This document shows positions 40,037-48,339 of a stretch of 64,000 bases of DNA, in pieces. Each line of letters begins with the position of its first letter. Positions within the stretch are counted from its first letter, which is position 1. The DNA is from Polaromonas sp. JS666 (GTDB taxonomy: Bacteria > Pseudomonadota > Gammaproteobacteria > Burkholderiales > Burkholderiaceae_C): positions 2,604,001 to 2,668,000 of the forward strand of contig NC_007948.1 in NCBI RefSeq assembly GCF_000013865.1. The letters are read 5' to 3'. Below the pieces are notes generated by a model. That model was given only the letters and a program-made list of their open reading frames with translations. It had not been told where the DNA came from and did not search any database. A program made the translations under genes and the position numbers.

Positions 40037-41044
40037 TCAGTGTTGATCGTTCAGGTGACAGGCCGAAAAATGTGTCGGTGCCACCTCTTTCAGGGCAGGC
40101 TTTTCAGCACTGCAGCGCGGCATGGCATGCGGACAGCGCGGGTGGAAATGGCAGCCAGGCGGCGGATTCAGGGGCGACGGGATCTCGCCCTTGACCGCGA
40201 AAAATTCTGTTTTACGCGCTTCCAGCTTCGGCGCCGATGCCAGCAGCGCCTGCGTGTAGGGATGATTCGGGTGGGCAAACACGGCATCGGCGGGCGCCGA
40301 CTCCACCACCCTGCCAAGGTACATGATAACCACGCGGTCTGAAAGATGCCGGACCACGCCGAGGTCGTGGCTGATGAACAGATAGGTCAGGTTCAATTCA
40401 TCGCGCAGGCGAATGAACAGGTTCAGCACCTGCGCCTGGATGGAGACATCGAGCGCCGCAACGGCTTCATCGCACACCAGAAATTCCGGCTGCACCGCCA
40501 ACGCCCGCGCAATGCCGACGCGGGCCCGCTGGCCGCCTGAAAACTGGTGTGGAAAGCGGCGCAGGACGGCAGGGTCCAGGCCGACCCGCTGCAGCAGCGC
40601 TTCCACATAGCCGGACTGCTCGCTTGCGGTGATCAGCTTATGTGCGACCGGTGCCTCACCGACGATATCGAGCACGCGCATGCGCGGGTTCAGCGACGCG
40701 TACGGATCCTGAAAGATCATCTGGATGCCGAGCTGCTTCTTGCGCCGCTGCGCCGGCTCCAGCCGGTCGATGTCCTCGCCTTTCCAGCGGCGCGTCCCGG
40801 ACGACAGGCCATGCAAGCCAACTGCCATCCGGCCCAGCGTGGATTTTCCGCAACCGGATTCGCCCACCAGGCCAACAACTTCGCCGCGTTCAATGGTGAG
40901 GTCGACCTCGTCAACGGCATGGACGATTTCCTCTTTGGCGCTGGCACCCAGCAGGTTCGCAATGCGGGCGGCGGTATCGAGCGATTTGACGAAGCGCTTG
41001 CTGACATTGCGCAATTCCAGCAGGGATTCCCTTGAGTTTTCCAT
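40037..41044 (-). CDS. dppF: Dipeptide/oligopeptide ABC transporter ATPase (DppF-like)
   Basis: A 335-residue ABC ATPase: Walker A GESGCGKST, signature FSGGQRARVGIARALA, Walker B EFLVCDEAVAALDVS. The C-terminal oligopeptide-transporter region has a PGCHFHPRCPHAMPRC cysteine cluster. It pairs with the DppD-like ATPase, whose stop overlaps its start. Confidence 0.93.
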   Translation of the reverse strand: MENSRESLLELRNVSKRFVKSLDTAARIANLLGASAKEEIVHAVDEVDLTIERGEVVGLVGESGCGKSTLGRMAVGLHGLSSGTRRWKGEDIDRLEPAQRRKKQLGIQMIFQDPYASLNPRMRVLDIVGEAPVAHKLITASEQSGYVEALLQRVGLDPAVLRRFPHQFSGGQRARVGIARALAVQPEFLVCDEAVAALDVSIQAQVLNLFIRLRDELNLTYLFISHDLGVVRHLSDRVVIMYLGRVVESAPADAVFAHPNHPYTQALLASAPKLEARKTEFFAVKGEIPSPLNPPPGCHFHPRCPHAMPRCSAEKPALKEVAPTHFSACHLNDQH

Positions 41045-42078
41045 CAGGCAGCCTCCACCGGTATGGCCACCGCTTCGGTGACCGGATGAAAGCAGCGCAA
41101 GGCGCGGCCATCGAAAATCTCCAATGCCGGCTGAATGGTGCAGGCGGCGCTCGCCCGGTCGCAGCGTTCGCGAAAAGCACAGCCGGTCGGCAAATTCAGC
41201 AGCGACGGCGTCATGCCGGGAATCTGCCGCAAGGGCTGGCCGCGCGGATTGCGCGAAGGCGCCGACGCGATCAGGCCGTGGGTGTAGGGGTGGCGCGGCC
41301 GGTCAAGCACCTGCTCCACGGTACCGCTTTCCACGATTTTTCCGACATACATCACGCACACCGTATCCGCCAGTCCGGCCACCACCGACAGGTCATGCGT
41401 GATCCAGATCAGCGCGGTACCCGATTCACGGCAAAGCTTTTGCATCTCGTACAGGATCTGGCCCTGAATCGTGACATCGAGTGCGGTGGTCGGCTCATCG
41501 CAAATGATCAGGTCGGGCTTGTTGAGCAAGGCGATGGCAATAGCCACGCGCTGACGCATGCCGCCGGAGAACTGGTGCGGATACGCCAGCAGCCGTTCGT
41601 CCGGCGACGAAATCCCGACCCGCGCCAGCGCGTCGCGGGCCATCGCGCGGGCAGTGTCCTTGCTGACCGCATGATGGGCGAGCACCGCCTCCATCATCTG
41701 GGTGTCGATGCGCAGCACCGGATTCAAGGTCATCATCGGATCCTGGAAAATCATCGCGATGCGGTCGCCGCGCACCTGGCGCATCTCTTCGGGCGGCAAG
41801 CCGCGCAGCTCGCGGCCCTGCAGCAGGATGCTGCCCTCAACGACCCGGCCCGGGCTGTCGATCAGGCCCATGATCGAGTAACCGGTCATCGACTTGCCGG
41901 AACCGGACTCGCCGACCAGCCCCATGATCTGGCCGGGTAGGACCGAGAAAGACACATCATCGACCGCCTTGACAATGCCGGCGCGGGTGCTGAACTGCGT
42001 TTTCAGATGGGCGACGCTGAGCGTCGGTATCTGGGTCGGTATCTGGGGCGGTATCCGGGCTTGGGTTGAAGTCGTCAT
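41044..42078 (-). CDS. dppD: Dipeptide/oligopeptide ABC transporter ATPase (DppD-like)
   Basis: A 344-residue ABC ATPase with Walker A GESGSGKSM, signature FSGGMRQRVAIAIALL and Walker B LIICDEPTTALDVT. The C-terminal oligopeptide domain ends with a TGCAFRERCDRASAAC cluster. The N-terminus contains repeated IPPQIPTQIPTL, an unusual low-complexity stretch. Confidence 0.93.
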   Translation of the reverse strand: MTTSTQARIPPQIPTQIPTLSVAHLKTQFSTRAGIVKAVDDVSFSVLPGQIMGLVGESGSGKSMTGYSIMGLIDSPGRVVEGSILLQGRELRGLPPEEMRQVRGDRIAMIFQDPMMTLNPVLRIDTQMMEAVLAHHAVSKDTARAMARDALARVGISSPDERLLAYPHQFSGGMRQRVAIAIALLNKPDLIICDEPTTALDVTIQGQILYEMQKLCRESGTALIWITHDLSVVAGLADTVCVMYVGKIVESGTVEQVLDRPRHPYTHGLIASAPSRNPRGQPLRQIPGMTPSLLNLPTGCAFRERCDRASAACTIQPALEIFDGRALRCFHPVTEAVAIPVEAA

Positions 42079-42097
42079 GGCGGTTTCCAGGCGGTTT

Positions 42098-43018
42098 TTA
42101 TTGCGTCTGCAGCCGCGGGTTCAGCACATCGCGCAGCTGGTCCGCCACCAGGTTGATCGCCACCACCGTCAGCAGCAAGGCAATGCCGGGGAAGAAACTG
42201 ATCCAGTACTTGCCGGACAGCAGGTACTGAAAGCCGTTGGCAATCAGTAATCCCAGCGATGGCTCGGTCACCGGCAGGCCGAGGCCGAGGAAAGACAAGG
42301 TGGCTTCGAGCGAGATCGCCGAAGCCACCTGCAGGGCGGCAATGACGATCAGCGGCGGCAGGCAGTTCGGCAGCAAATGCCGCAGCATGATGCGGGCCGG
42401 CGACAGGCCGAGAGCTGTGGCCGCTTCAATGTATTCTTTCTTGCGCTCCACCAGTGCCGCACTGCGCGCCGTGCGCGCATAGTAAGCCCATTGCACGGCG
42501 ACCAGGGCAATGATGATTTTGCCGACACCCTGCCCCGTCAACGCCAGCAAAATCAGCGCGATCAGGATGGGCGGGAATGACAGCTGGATATCGGCGATCC
42601 GCATGATGAAGGCCTCCAGGCGCCCGCCCGAATAGCCGGCCAGCAACCCCAGCGTCAACCCGAGCAGCAAGGCGATCACGGTGCTCGAGACGCCGACCAT
42701 CACCGAAATCCGGATGCCATAAAGAATGGCCGACAGCATGTCGCGGCCCTGCTCGTCGGTCCCGAGCAAAAACGTGAGCTGGCCGTCGACCGATGCCTTG
42801 CCCGGCTCCAGCCGGGAATCCATCACGTCCAGGCGCGACAGGTCATACGGATCCTGTGGCGACAGCCACGGTGCAAAGCTGGCGGCCAGCACGATCAGCA
42901 CCAGCAGGACGAAACCAGCCGTGGCGATTTTGCTGCTGAAGAAGTTGCGTGCGAAACGCCGAAAAGGCGTTTCCACAAATGGTGTTTCGACAGCGGCGCG
43001 CTGCGGTAGGTCTTCCAT
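42098..43018 (-). CDS. dppC: Dipeptide-type ABC transporter permease (DppC-like)
   Basis: A 306-residue inner-membrane permease with about six helices and the EAA-type loop EAATALGLSPARIMLRHLLP. The N-terminal OppC-type segment (ARNFFSSKIATAGFVLLVLI) is present. The start is 2 bp after the DppB stop. Confidence 0.93.
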   Translation of the reverse strand: MEDLPQRAAVETPFVETPFRRFARNFFSSKIATAGFVLLVLIVLAASFAPWLSPQDPYDLSRLDVMDSRLEPGKASVDGQLTFLLGTDEQGRDMLSAILYGIRISVMVGVSSTVIALLLGLTLGLLAGYSGGRLEAFIMRIADIQLSFPPILIALILLALTGQGVGKIIIALVAVQWAYYARTARSAALVERKKEYIEAATALGLSPARIMLRHLLPNCLPPLIVIAALQVASAISLEATLSFLGLGLPVTEPSLGLLIANGFQYLLSGKYWISFFPGIALLLTVVAINLVADQLRDVLNPRLQTQ

Positions 43019-43020
43019 GC

Positions 43021-43998
43021 TCAGCCTTTGCTATCGGACAAACGTACACGCGGATCGAGCAGTGAGTAGACCACGTCGACCACCAGATTGATGGCAATGA
43101 AAATCACCACGATGAGCATCAGGTAAGCCACGATCACCGGGCGATCCAGGAAGCGGATCGAGTCAATGATCAGCTTGCCCATGCCGGGCCAGGCGAACAC
43201 CGACTCCGTGACGATGGCAAAGGCGATGATCGAGCCGAACTGCAGCGCGATCACGGTCACGATCGGGATCAGGATGTTTTTCAGCACATGCACGCCAATG
43301 ATGCGGCGATTGCCCAGACCCTTGGCGCGGGCGAACTTGACGTAGTCCTGCAGTAGCGCCTCCTGGGCGCCGGCGCGCGTCAGCCGGATCACCAGCGCAA
43401 TATTGAAGAGCGCCAGATTGAACGCCGGCATCAGCAGGTGCTTGAGCCCATCGAACGACAGAAAGCTGACGGGCACACCCAGCAGCAATTCGGTCGGGCC
43501 GCGTCCGCTGGACGGCAGCCAGCCCAGCTGAACAGCGAACACCATGATCAGCATCAGGCCGACCCAGAAAGTCGGCAGCGAAAAGCCCAGAATGGAAACA
43601 GCCATGATGGTCTTGCCGGCGATGCCATTGGGCCGCAGCCCCGCCCACAGGCCGAGCGGAATACCGAGAACGATGGACAGCACGATGGCAAACACCGCCA
43701 GCTCCATGGTCGCCGGCATGCGCTCGACGATCAGCGTCAGCGCCGGCGCAGAGAAGGCGAATGAGCGCCCCATGTCACCGGCCAGCGCGTTCTTCACGAA
43801 CAGAAAATACTGCTGCCACAGCGGCTTGTCGAGGCCGAAGGCCGCAATGGTGCGGGCCCGGTCCAGCTGGTCGGCATCGGGACTGATCAGCATGTCGATG
43901 GGATTGCCGATCGCATACACGCCGACAAACACCAGCAGCGACATGACCAGCAGCACGACGACGCTTTGCAGCAGCCGCCGAATGATGAATACGAGCAT
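43021..43998 (-). CDS. dppB: Dipeptide-type ABC transporter permease (DppB-like)
   Basis: A 325-residue permease with about six helices, the N-terminal FIIRRLLQSVVVLLVMSLLV, and the coupling loop FARAKGLGNRRIIGVHVLKN. It follows the binding-protein gene after an intergenic hairpin that may reduce read-through. Confidence 0.93.
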   Translation of the reverse strand: MLVFIIRRLLQSVVVLLVMSLLVFVGVYAIGNPIDMLISPDADQLDRARTIAAFGLDKPLWQQYFLFVKNALAGDMGRSFAFSAPALTLIVERMPATMELAVFAIVLSIVLGIPLGLWAGLRPNGIAGKTIMAVSILGFSLPTFWVGLMLIMVFAVQLGWLPSSGRGPTELLLGVPVSFLSFDGLKHLLMPAFNLALFNIALVIRLTRAGAQEALLQDYVKFARAKGLGNRRIIGVHVLKNILIPIVTVIALQFGSIIAFAIVTESVFAWPGMGKLIIDSIRFLDRPVIVAYLMLIVVIFIAINLVVDVVYSLLDPRVRLSDSKG

Positions 43999-44032
43999 CG
44001 AATAACCTGAATAACTGGGCTACGGGAAGCTG

Positions 44033-44061
44033 AAAAATCCGCCCGGTGTTTGCGGGCGGAT
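44033..44061 (-). terminator. Rho-independent terminator between the binding protein and permease genes
   Basis: ATCCGCCCG (44037-44045) and CGGGCGGAT (44053-44061) form a perfect 9-bp stem around a 7-base loop. On the minus strand the stem is followed by a TTTTT run. It lies between the binding-protein stop and the DppB start. Partial termination here would give more binding protein than membrane components, which is common in such operons. Confidence 0.85.
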
Positions 44062-44074
44062 GGTGGTCAGTCGT

Positions 44075-45682
44075 TTATTGCTGGATGAACCCGTAGGCGT
44101 GCGTACGCTCATCCGTGCGCGGAATGTAGGCAATTCCTTTTTTGGTCGCCCAGGTCGTGACCTGCTGATGAATCGGAATGAGGCCGCCATCGTTGATGGC
44201 AATGGCGCTGGCATCCTGCAGCAGCGCCAGTCGCGCCTTGTCGTCAACCGTGTTCAGGGCTTTTTGCAGCAGCTCATCCATCTTCGGGCTGCAGTATTTG
44301 AGCCAGTTGAAACCGCCCAGGCCTTTGGCCGGGTTGTCACAGGCCAGCAGGGCACGCAGCGGCGAGGAGACTTCGCCGGTTTGTGCGCCCCAACCCAGCA
44401 AACCCATGGAGTATTCACTTTTGGCACCGCGGGCTGAATACACCGACATCGGCAAGCCTTCAACCTTGGTGGCCACGCCAATGCGCGAGAACATCTGCGC
44501 AATGGTCTGTGCGATTTTTTCATCGTTCACATAGCGGTTGTTCGGTGTGTGCAGCGTCAGCCCGAATCCGTTCGGATAACCGGCCGTCGCCAGCAGCTTT
44601 TTGGCACCGTCCGGGTCGTACTTGACGGACTTCAAGGCCGGGTTGTGGCCGAACAGCGTTTTGGGCACCAGGTTGTTGGTGGGCTCCGACAGCCCTTCCA
44701 TCACGCGGTCACGAATCGCCTCGCGGTTGATCGCCATCGACAGCGCGGCGCGCACGCGCTGGTCCTGCAGCGGGTTCTTGTCGAGGGCCTTGCCGTCCTT
44801 GTCGGTCACAAACGGAGACTTGTCGCGCTTGGTGTCGGGGTACAGATAGATCAGGCGGTGCGAGACTTTGGAGTACAGCGCAATGCTGGCATCGGAACGC
44901 ACCTTCGCCAGGTCAGGCGTTGGCACGTTTTCAATTGCCTGCACATCGCCGGCCAGCAACGCCGCCAGGCGCGTTGCACCATTCGGAATGAAGCGCATGG
45001 TCACTTTGGACCAGGCCGCCTTTTTGCCCCAGTAACTGTCGTTGCGATCAAGCTCGATCCGGTCATCCCTCTGGTACCTGACAAACTTGAAGGGGCCGGT
45101 ACCCACCATGCCCTTGCCGCTGGAAAAATCATCGCTCGTAATGCCCGTGGTGGCCTTTTTGGACACGATGTAAACGGAGGTCAAGTCGGCCAGCATGAGC
45201 GGGTAAGGCTCCTTGGTGGTGAAGCGGATGGTGTAGGGGTCGATGATTTTCTTGTTGATGATGGCCTTGGTGTAGACATCGAACTTGCCGGGGCTGCCAA
45301 CGATGGTCGAGGGCCTGTCCATCGACCAGGCAATGTCTTCGGCGGTCATCTCGCTGCCATCGTGAAACTTGACGCCTTTGCGCAGCTTGAATTCCCAGGT
45401 CAGGTTATTGACCAGCGTCCAGGACTCGGCCAGACCGGGAATCACCCGGCTGTCGGCATCCATGGTAACCAGGGTTTCAAACACATGATCGGAAACATTC
45501 AGGTTCGGAAACAGGTTGTAGAAATGCGGATCCAGCGAGGTCGGCGGCGAGCTCATCGCCAGCTTGAATTCCTGCGCAGAGGCCATGGGCGCGGTGACCG
45601 CAAACAGTGCGGCGAGCACCAGCCCGAGCAAACCATTTTTCCCCGATTTCGATGCTGACGACAGACGCATAAAGGTCTCCAT
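44075..45682 (-). CDS. dppA: Dipeptide-type ABC transporter substrate-binding protein
   Basis: A 535-residue family-5 binding protein with a signal peptide (LLGLVLAALFAVTAPMASAQ). The mature part opens with LAMSSPPTSLDPHFYNLFPN and continues with WEFKLRKGVKFHDGSEMTAEDIAWSM interrupted only by normal variation. It captures peptides or similar amide compounds in the periplasm. It is the first gene of the operon and is divergent from an M20 amidohydrolase. Confidence 0.92.
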   Translation of the reverse strand: METFMRLSSASKSGKNGLLGLVLAALFAVTAPMASAQEFKLAMSSPPTSLDPHFYNLFPNLNVSDHVFETLVTMDADSRVIPGLAESWTLVNNLTWEFKLRKGVKFHDGSEMTAEDIAWSMDRPSTIVGSPGKFDVYTKAIINKKIIDPYTIRFTTKEPYPLMLADLTSVYIVSKKATTGITSDDFSSGKGMVGTGPFKFVRYQRDDRIELDRNDSYWGKKAAWSKVTMRFIPNGATRLAALLAGDVQAIENVPTPDLAKVRSDASIALYSKVSHRLIYLYPDTKRDKSPFVTDKDGKALDKNPLQDQRVRAALSMAINREAIRDRVMEGLSEPTNNLVPKTLFGHNPALKSVKYDPDGAKKLLATAGYPNGFGLTLHTPNNRYVNDEKIAQTIAQMFSRIGVATKVEGLPMSVYSARGAKSEYSMGLLGWGAQTGEVSSPLRALLACDNPAKGLGGFNWLKYCSPKMDELLQKALNTVDDKARLALLQDASAIAINDGGLIPIHQQVTTWATKKGIAYIPRTDERTHAYGFIQQ

Positions 45683-45712
45683 GAAGTTAAAAACACCCTG
45701 GAAGGTGTAGGC

Positions 45713-45745
45713 GTAATATACACATCTTGTATACCAAATCTGCTG
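45713..45745. promoter_or_regulatory. Divergent promoter region with palindromic TTGTATAC core
   Basis: In the gap between the binding-protein gene and the M20 gene the sequence ATACACATCTTGTATACC contains the palindrome-like TTGTATAC(C)A. This form is bound by many GntR/FadR-type repressors. No regulator gene is adjacent, so control is inferred only from the site. Confidence 0.4.
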
Positions 45746-45821
45746 GTAGAAGCCCTGCCTTTGCGCAAAAACCCAGCAGCAAAATCGGCAAACCCACTTT
45801 TAGTCATTCACAGGAATAGCC

Positions 45822-47015
45822 ATGAAATTGATTGATCCCATCGTTGAATTCCATTCCGAACTGCAGGCCATACGACGCAATATCCATGCCCACCCGGAAC
45901 TTTGCTATGAAGAGCAGCGCACCGCCGATATCGTCGCCCAAAAACTCACCGACTGGGGCATTCCTGTCCTGCGCGGCATGGGCGTAACCGGTGTTGTCGG
46001 CGTCATCAAGCGCGGCACCGGCACGGCGGCCATCGGCTTGCGCGCCGACATGGATGCGCTGCCCATGCAGGAATTCAATACCTTTCCCCATGCCTCCAGG
46101 CACGACGGCAAAATGCACGCCTGCGGCCATGACGGCCATACCGCGATGCTGCTGGGCGCGGCGCATCACCTGGCAAAGTACGGCAACTTCGACGGCACGG
46201 TTTACCTGATTTTTCAGCCCGCCGAAGAAGGCGGTGCCGGTGCCAAACGGATGATGGACGACGGCCTCTTCGAGCGCTGCCCGATGCAGGCGGTCTACGG
46301 CATGCACAACTGGCCGGGCGCGCCGGTCGGCACCTTTGGCGTGACGCCGGGGCCGATGATGGCATCGTCCAATGAATTTGAAGTCATCGTTCGCGGCAAG
46401 GGGGCGCACGCCGCGCAACCTCACAAAGGGACGGACCCCATCATGGTGGCGGTGCAGATTGCACAGAGCTGGCAAACCATCGTCTCGCGCAACAAGAACC
46501 CGATCGATGCGGGTGTGCTTTCCATCACGCAGATCCATGCGGGCAGCGCGACCAATGTCATTCCCGATGATGCAACGCTGATTGGAACGGTGCGCACCTT
46601 CACCATCGAGGTGCTTGATCTGCTGGAGCAACGCATGCGCGAGGTTGCCACCCACACGGCCGCCGCCTTTGGCGCCGGGGTTGAATTCAACTTCAAGCGC
46701 AATTACCCGCCGCTGATCAACCACCCCCAGCAAACCGCTTTTGCCGTTGGCGTGCTGCAACAGATTGTCGGCATCGACCAGGTCAATGCGCAGGTCGAAC
46801 CAACCATGGGCTCAGAAGATTTTGCCTTCATGCTGCAGGCCAAACCGGGCTGCTATGTATTCATTGGCAATGGCGAGGGCGATCACCGCGACATGGGGCA
46901 CGGCCTGGGCCCGTGCAATCTGCATAACCCGAGTTACGACTTCAATGACGACCTGCTGCCAATTGGGGCGACTTACTGGGTTCGCCTGGCTGAGGCCGCG
47001 CTGCCGGCGGCTTGA
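45822..47015 (+). CDS. M20-family amidohydrolase (hippurate hydrolase/N-acyl amino acid hydrolase type)
   Basis: A 397-residue metalloenzyme with CGHDGHTAMLLGAAHHL, PAEEGGAGAK and QPTMGSEDFAF-like ligand motifs (VEPTMGSEDFAF). It hydrolyses N-acyl amino acids or related amides. It is divergent from the dipeptide transporter; another M20 enzyme ends that operon, so the cluster looks like uptake and deacylation of N-acylated amino acids or peptides. Confidence 0.9.
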   Translation: MKLIDPIVEFHSELQAIRRNIHAHPELCYEEQRTADIVAQKLTDWGIPVLRGMGVTGVVGVIKRGTGTAAIGLRADMDALPMQEFNTFPHASRHDGKMHACGHDGHTAMLLGAAHHLAKYGNFDGTVYLIFQPAEEGGAGAKRMMDDGLFERCPMQAVYGMHNWPGAPVGTFGVTPGPMMASSNEFEVIVRGKGAHAAQPHKGTDPIMVAVQIAQSWQTIVSRNKNPIDAGVLSITQIHAGSATNVIPDDATLIGTVRTFTIEVLDLLEQRMREVATHTAAAFGAGVEFNFKRNYPPLINHPQQTAFAVGVLQQIVGIDQVNAQVEPTMGSEDFAFMLQAKPGCYVFIGNGEGDHRDMGHGLGPCNLHNPSYDFNDDLLPIGATYWVRLAEAALPAA

Positions 47016-47024
47016 GCAGCCCTG

Positions 47025-48152
47025 TCAAAGACGGCCGACCAGCGCCATGTCCGGCCGCGCCAACCAGGCCTGCCACTCATGCGCCAACTGCTGACTCGCT
47101 GCAGCCGCCCTGCTCCACGCGCTCATCCGCGCCTGCAGATCGGCGCCATAGCGCATGAAGTCCGTCCGGTCGGGCAGTTTTCCGTTAGGCAGCATCTTGA
47201 CCCACTGGGGGTCAGGCGCGAGCAGCACCATGTTGTCAAGAAAATGCGTGGCCTTGTGCCGCCATTTGAGGCCCTTGTCGAGCCAGCCCGGCACCACGGC
47301 TTTCTGGAAGTGGGGGTACAGCACCAGGCCGGTTTTTGCTGAGGGCTCAGGGCAGTCTTTTCCTTTGGACCGCGTCGCATCTTCACCGCCCGCTATCAAG
47401 TCAGAAGCGTAGTTCAGGTGCAGGTGGTAGTCCGTGATGCCGCCGTCCCAGTAGGCGCCAGGCGGTGCGCCGGGAACGTTGTGCACCGACTTGAGCATGA
47501 AGGGGATGGAGCAGCTGGCCTGCAGCGCCGGATTGAAGTTCGCTTCTTTGAGCGCCACCTGGCGTGTCCGGTAGTCGCTGGTGGAAAATGGCAAGGGCGC
47601 ACCCTGGCTGGAAAACACCACCCGCTCCAGCCACGCGCCCATGGCCTTGCGGTGCACGGTGTTGGTCACGAAGGCGCCCAGATAACCGAGCGGGGTGCGC
47701 AAGCGGTGCTCTCGCCTGAGCAGGTGGCGGCCGCGCGACGTCACGATGTGCAGCTTGTAGCGCGGGTGTTGCAGCACCTCCTGCAATCGGCCACCATAGA
47801 AGTCCTGGAGGCTCTGACCAACTGCGCGCTGGGCCGCTTCTGGCCCGGCTGCACGTCAAAGTGCTGGCGGATGTAGTCGTTCTCCAGACGCTGGAAAGCT
47901 TGCGCCGGATCATTCAGACACGCAGTCGCCATGCGCCACGCGCCACGCGCCTATCGAGGCACCCACCAGATGCACCGGCTGCGAGCTGGAGGCCAGCCAG
48001 TCACCAAAAATAAAGCGGTCCAGCGGCCCGAGCACCAGGCCCTTCGGCCCGCCTGCCGCGGCAGGCACCACCCGCACATCCTGCGGACGCAGGCCATGTT
48101 GCTCGATGTGCCGGCGTGCCTGCGGACCGGCGTAAAGGCGAAGGGCTCTCAT
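47025..48152 (-). pseudogene. Patatin-like phospholipase, broken by two frameshifts
   Basis: Three consecutive minus-strand frames together give one patatin-like protein. The first (from 48152) runs to the nucleophile motif GASIGAW; a 7-bp tandem duplication (GCGCCAC twice at 47933-47946) then shifts the frame. The second (ATACLNDPAQAFQRLENDYI) ends near 47816-47820, where one base is missing in the TTGGTCAGAG region. The third continues QSLQDFYGG to the catalytic Asp in WDGGITDYH. Net change +6 bp. Probably inactive, unless these are assembly errors. Confidence 0.8.
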
Positions 48153-48339
48153 GGGATGTCTGTGGCGGGTGTCAGCGTTTTGTCGCGTCGCCGACAGTGT
48201 GAGATATGAATGCTTGCTGTGCAATTAATAGCGAATAGCGGCCCCAAGAAACTGATGGCTCGTATGACTTATTTGAGCACTTTTAGAGCCGCTAGCCTGT
48301 CATTGGCAAGACACCCCCAGGGGTGCTCCTTTGCCGTAC

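Noticed and set aside
44549..45658. 369-codon plus-strand frame
   Set aside because: Antisense to the binding-protein gene, with the typical V/G/R/H-rich shadow composition.
48301..48330. Hairpin CACCCC-CA-GGGGTG as a terminator
   Set aside because: No T-run follows on either strand, so termination is not supported.
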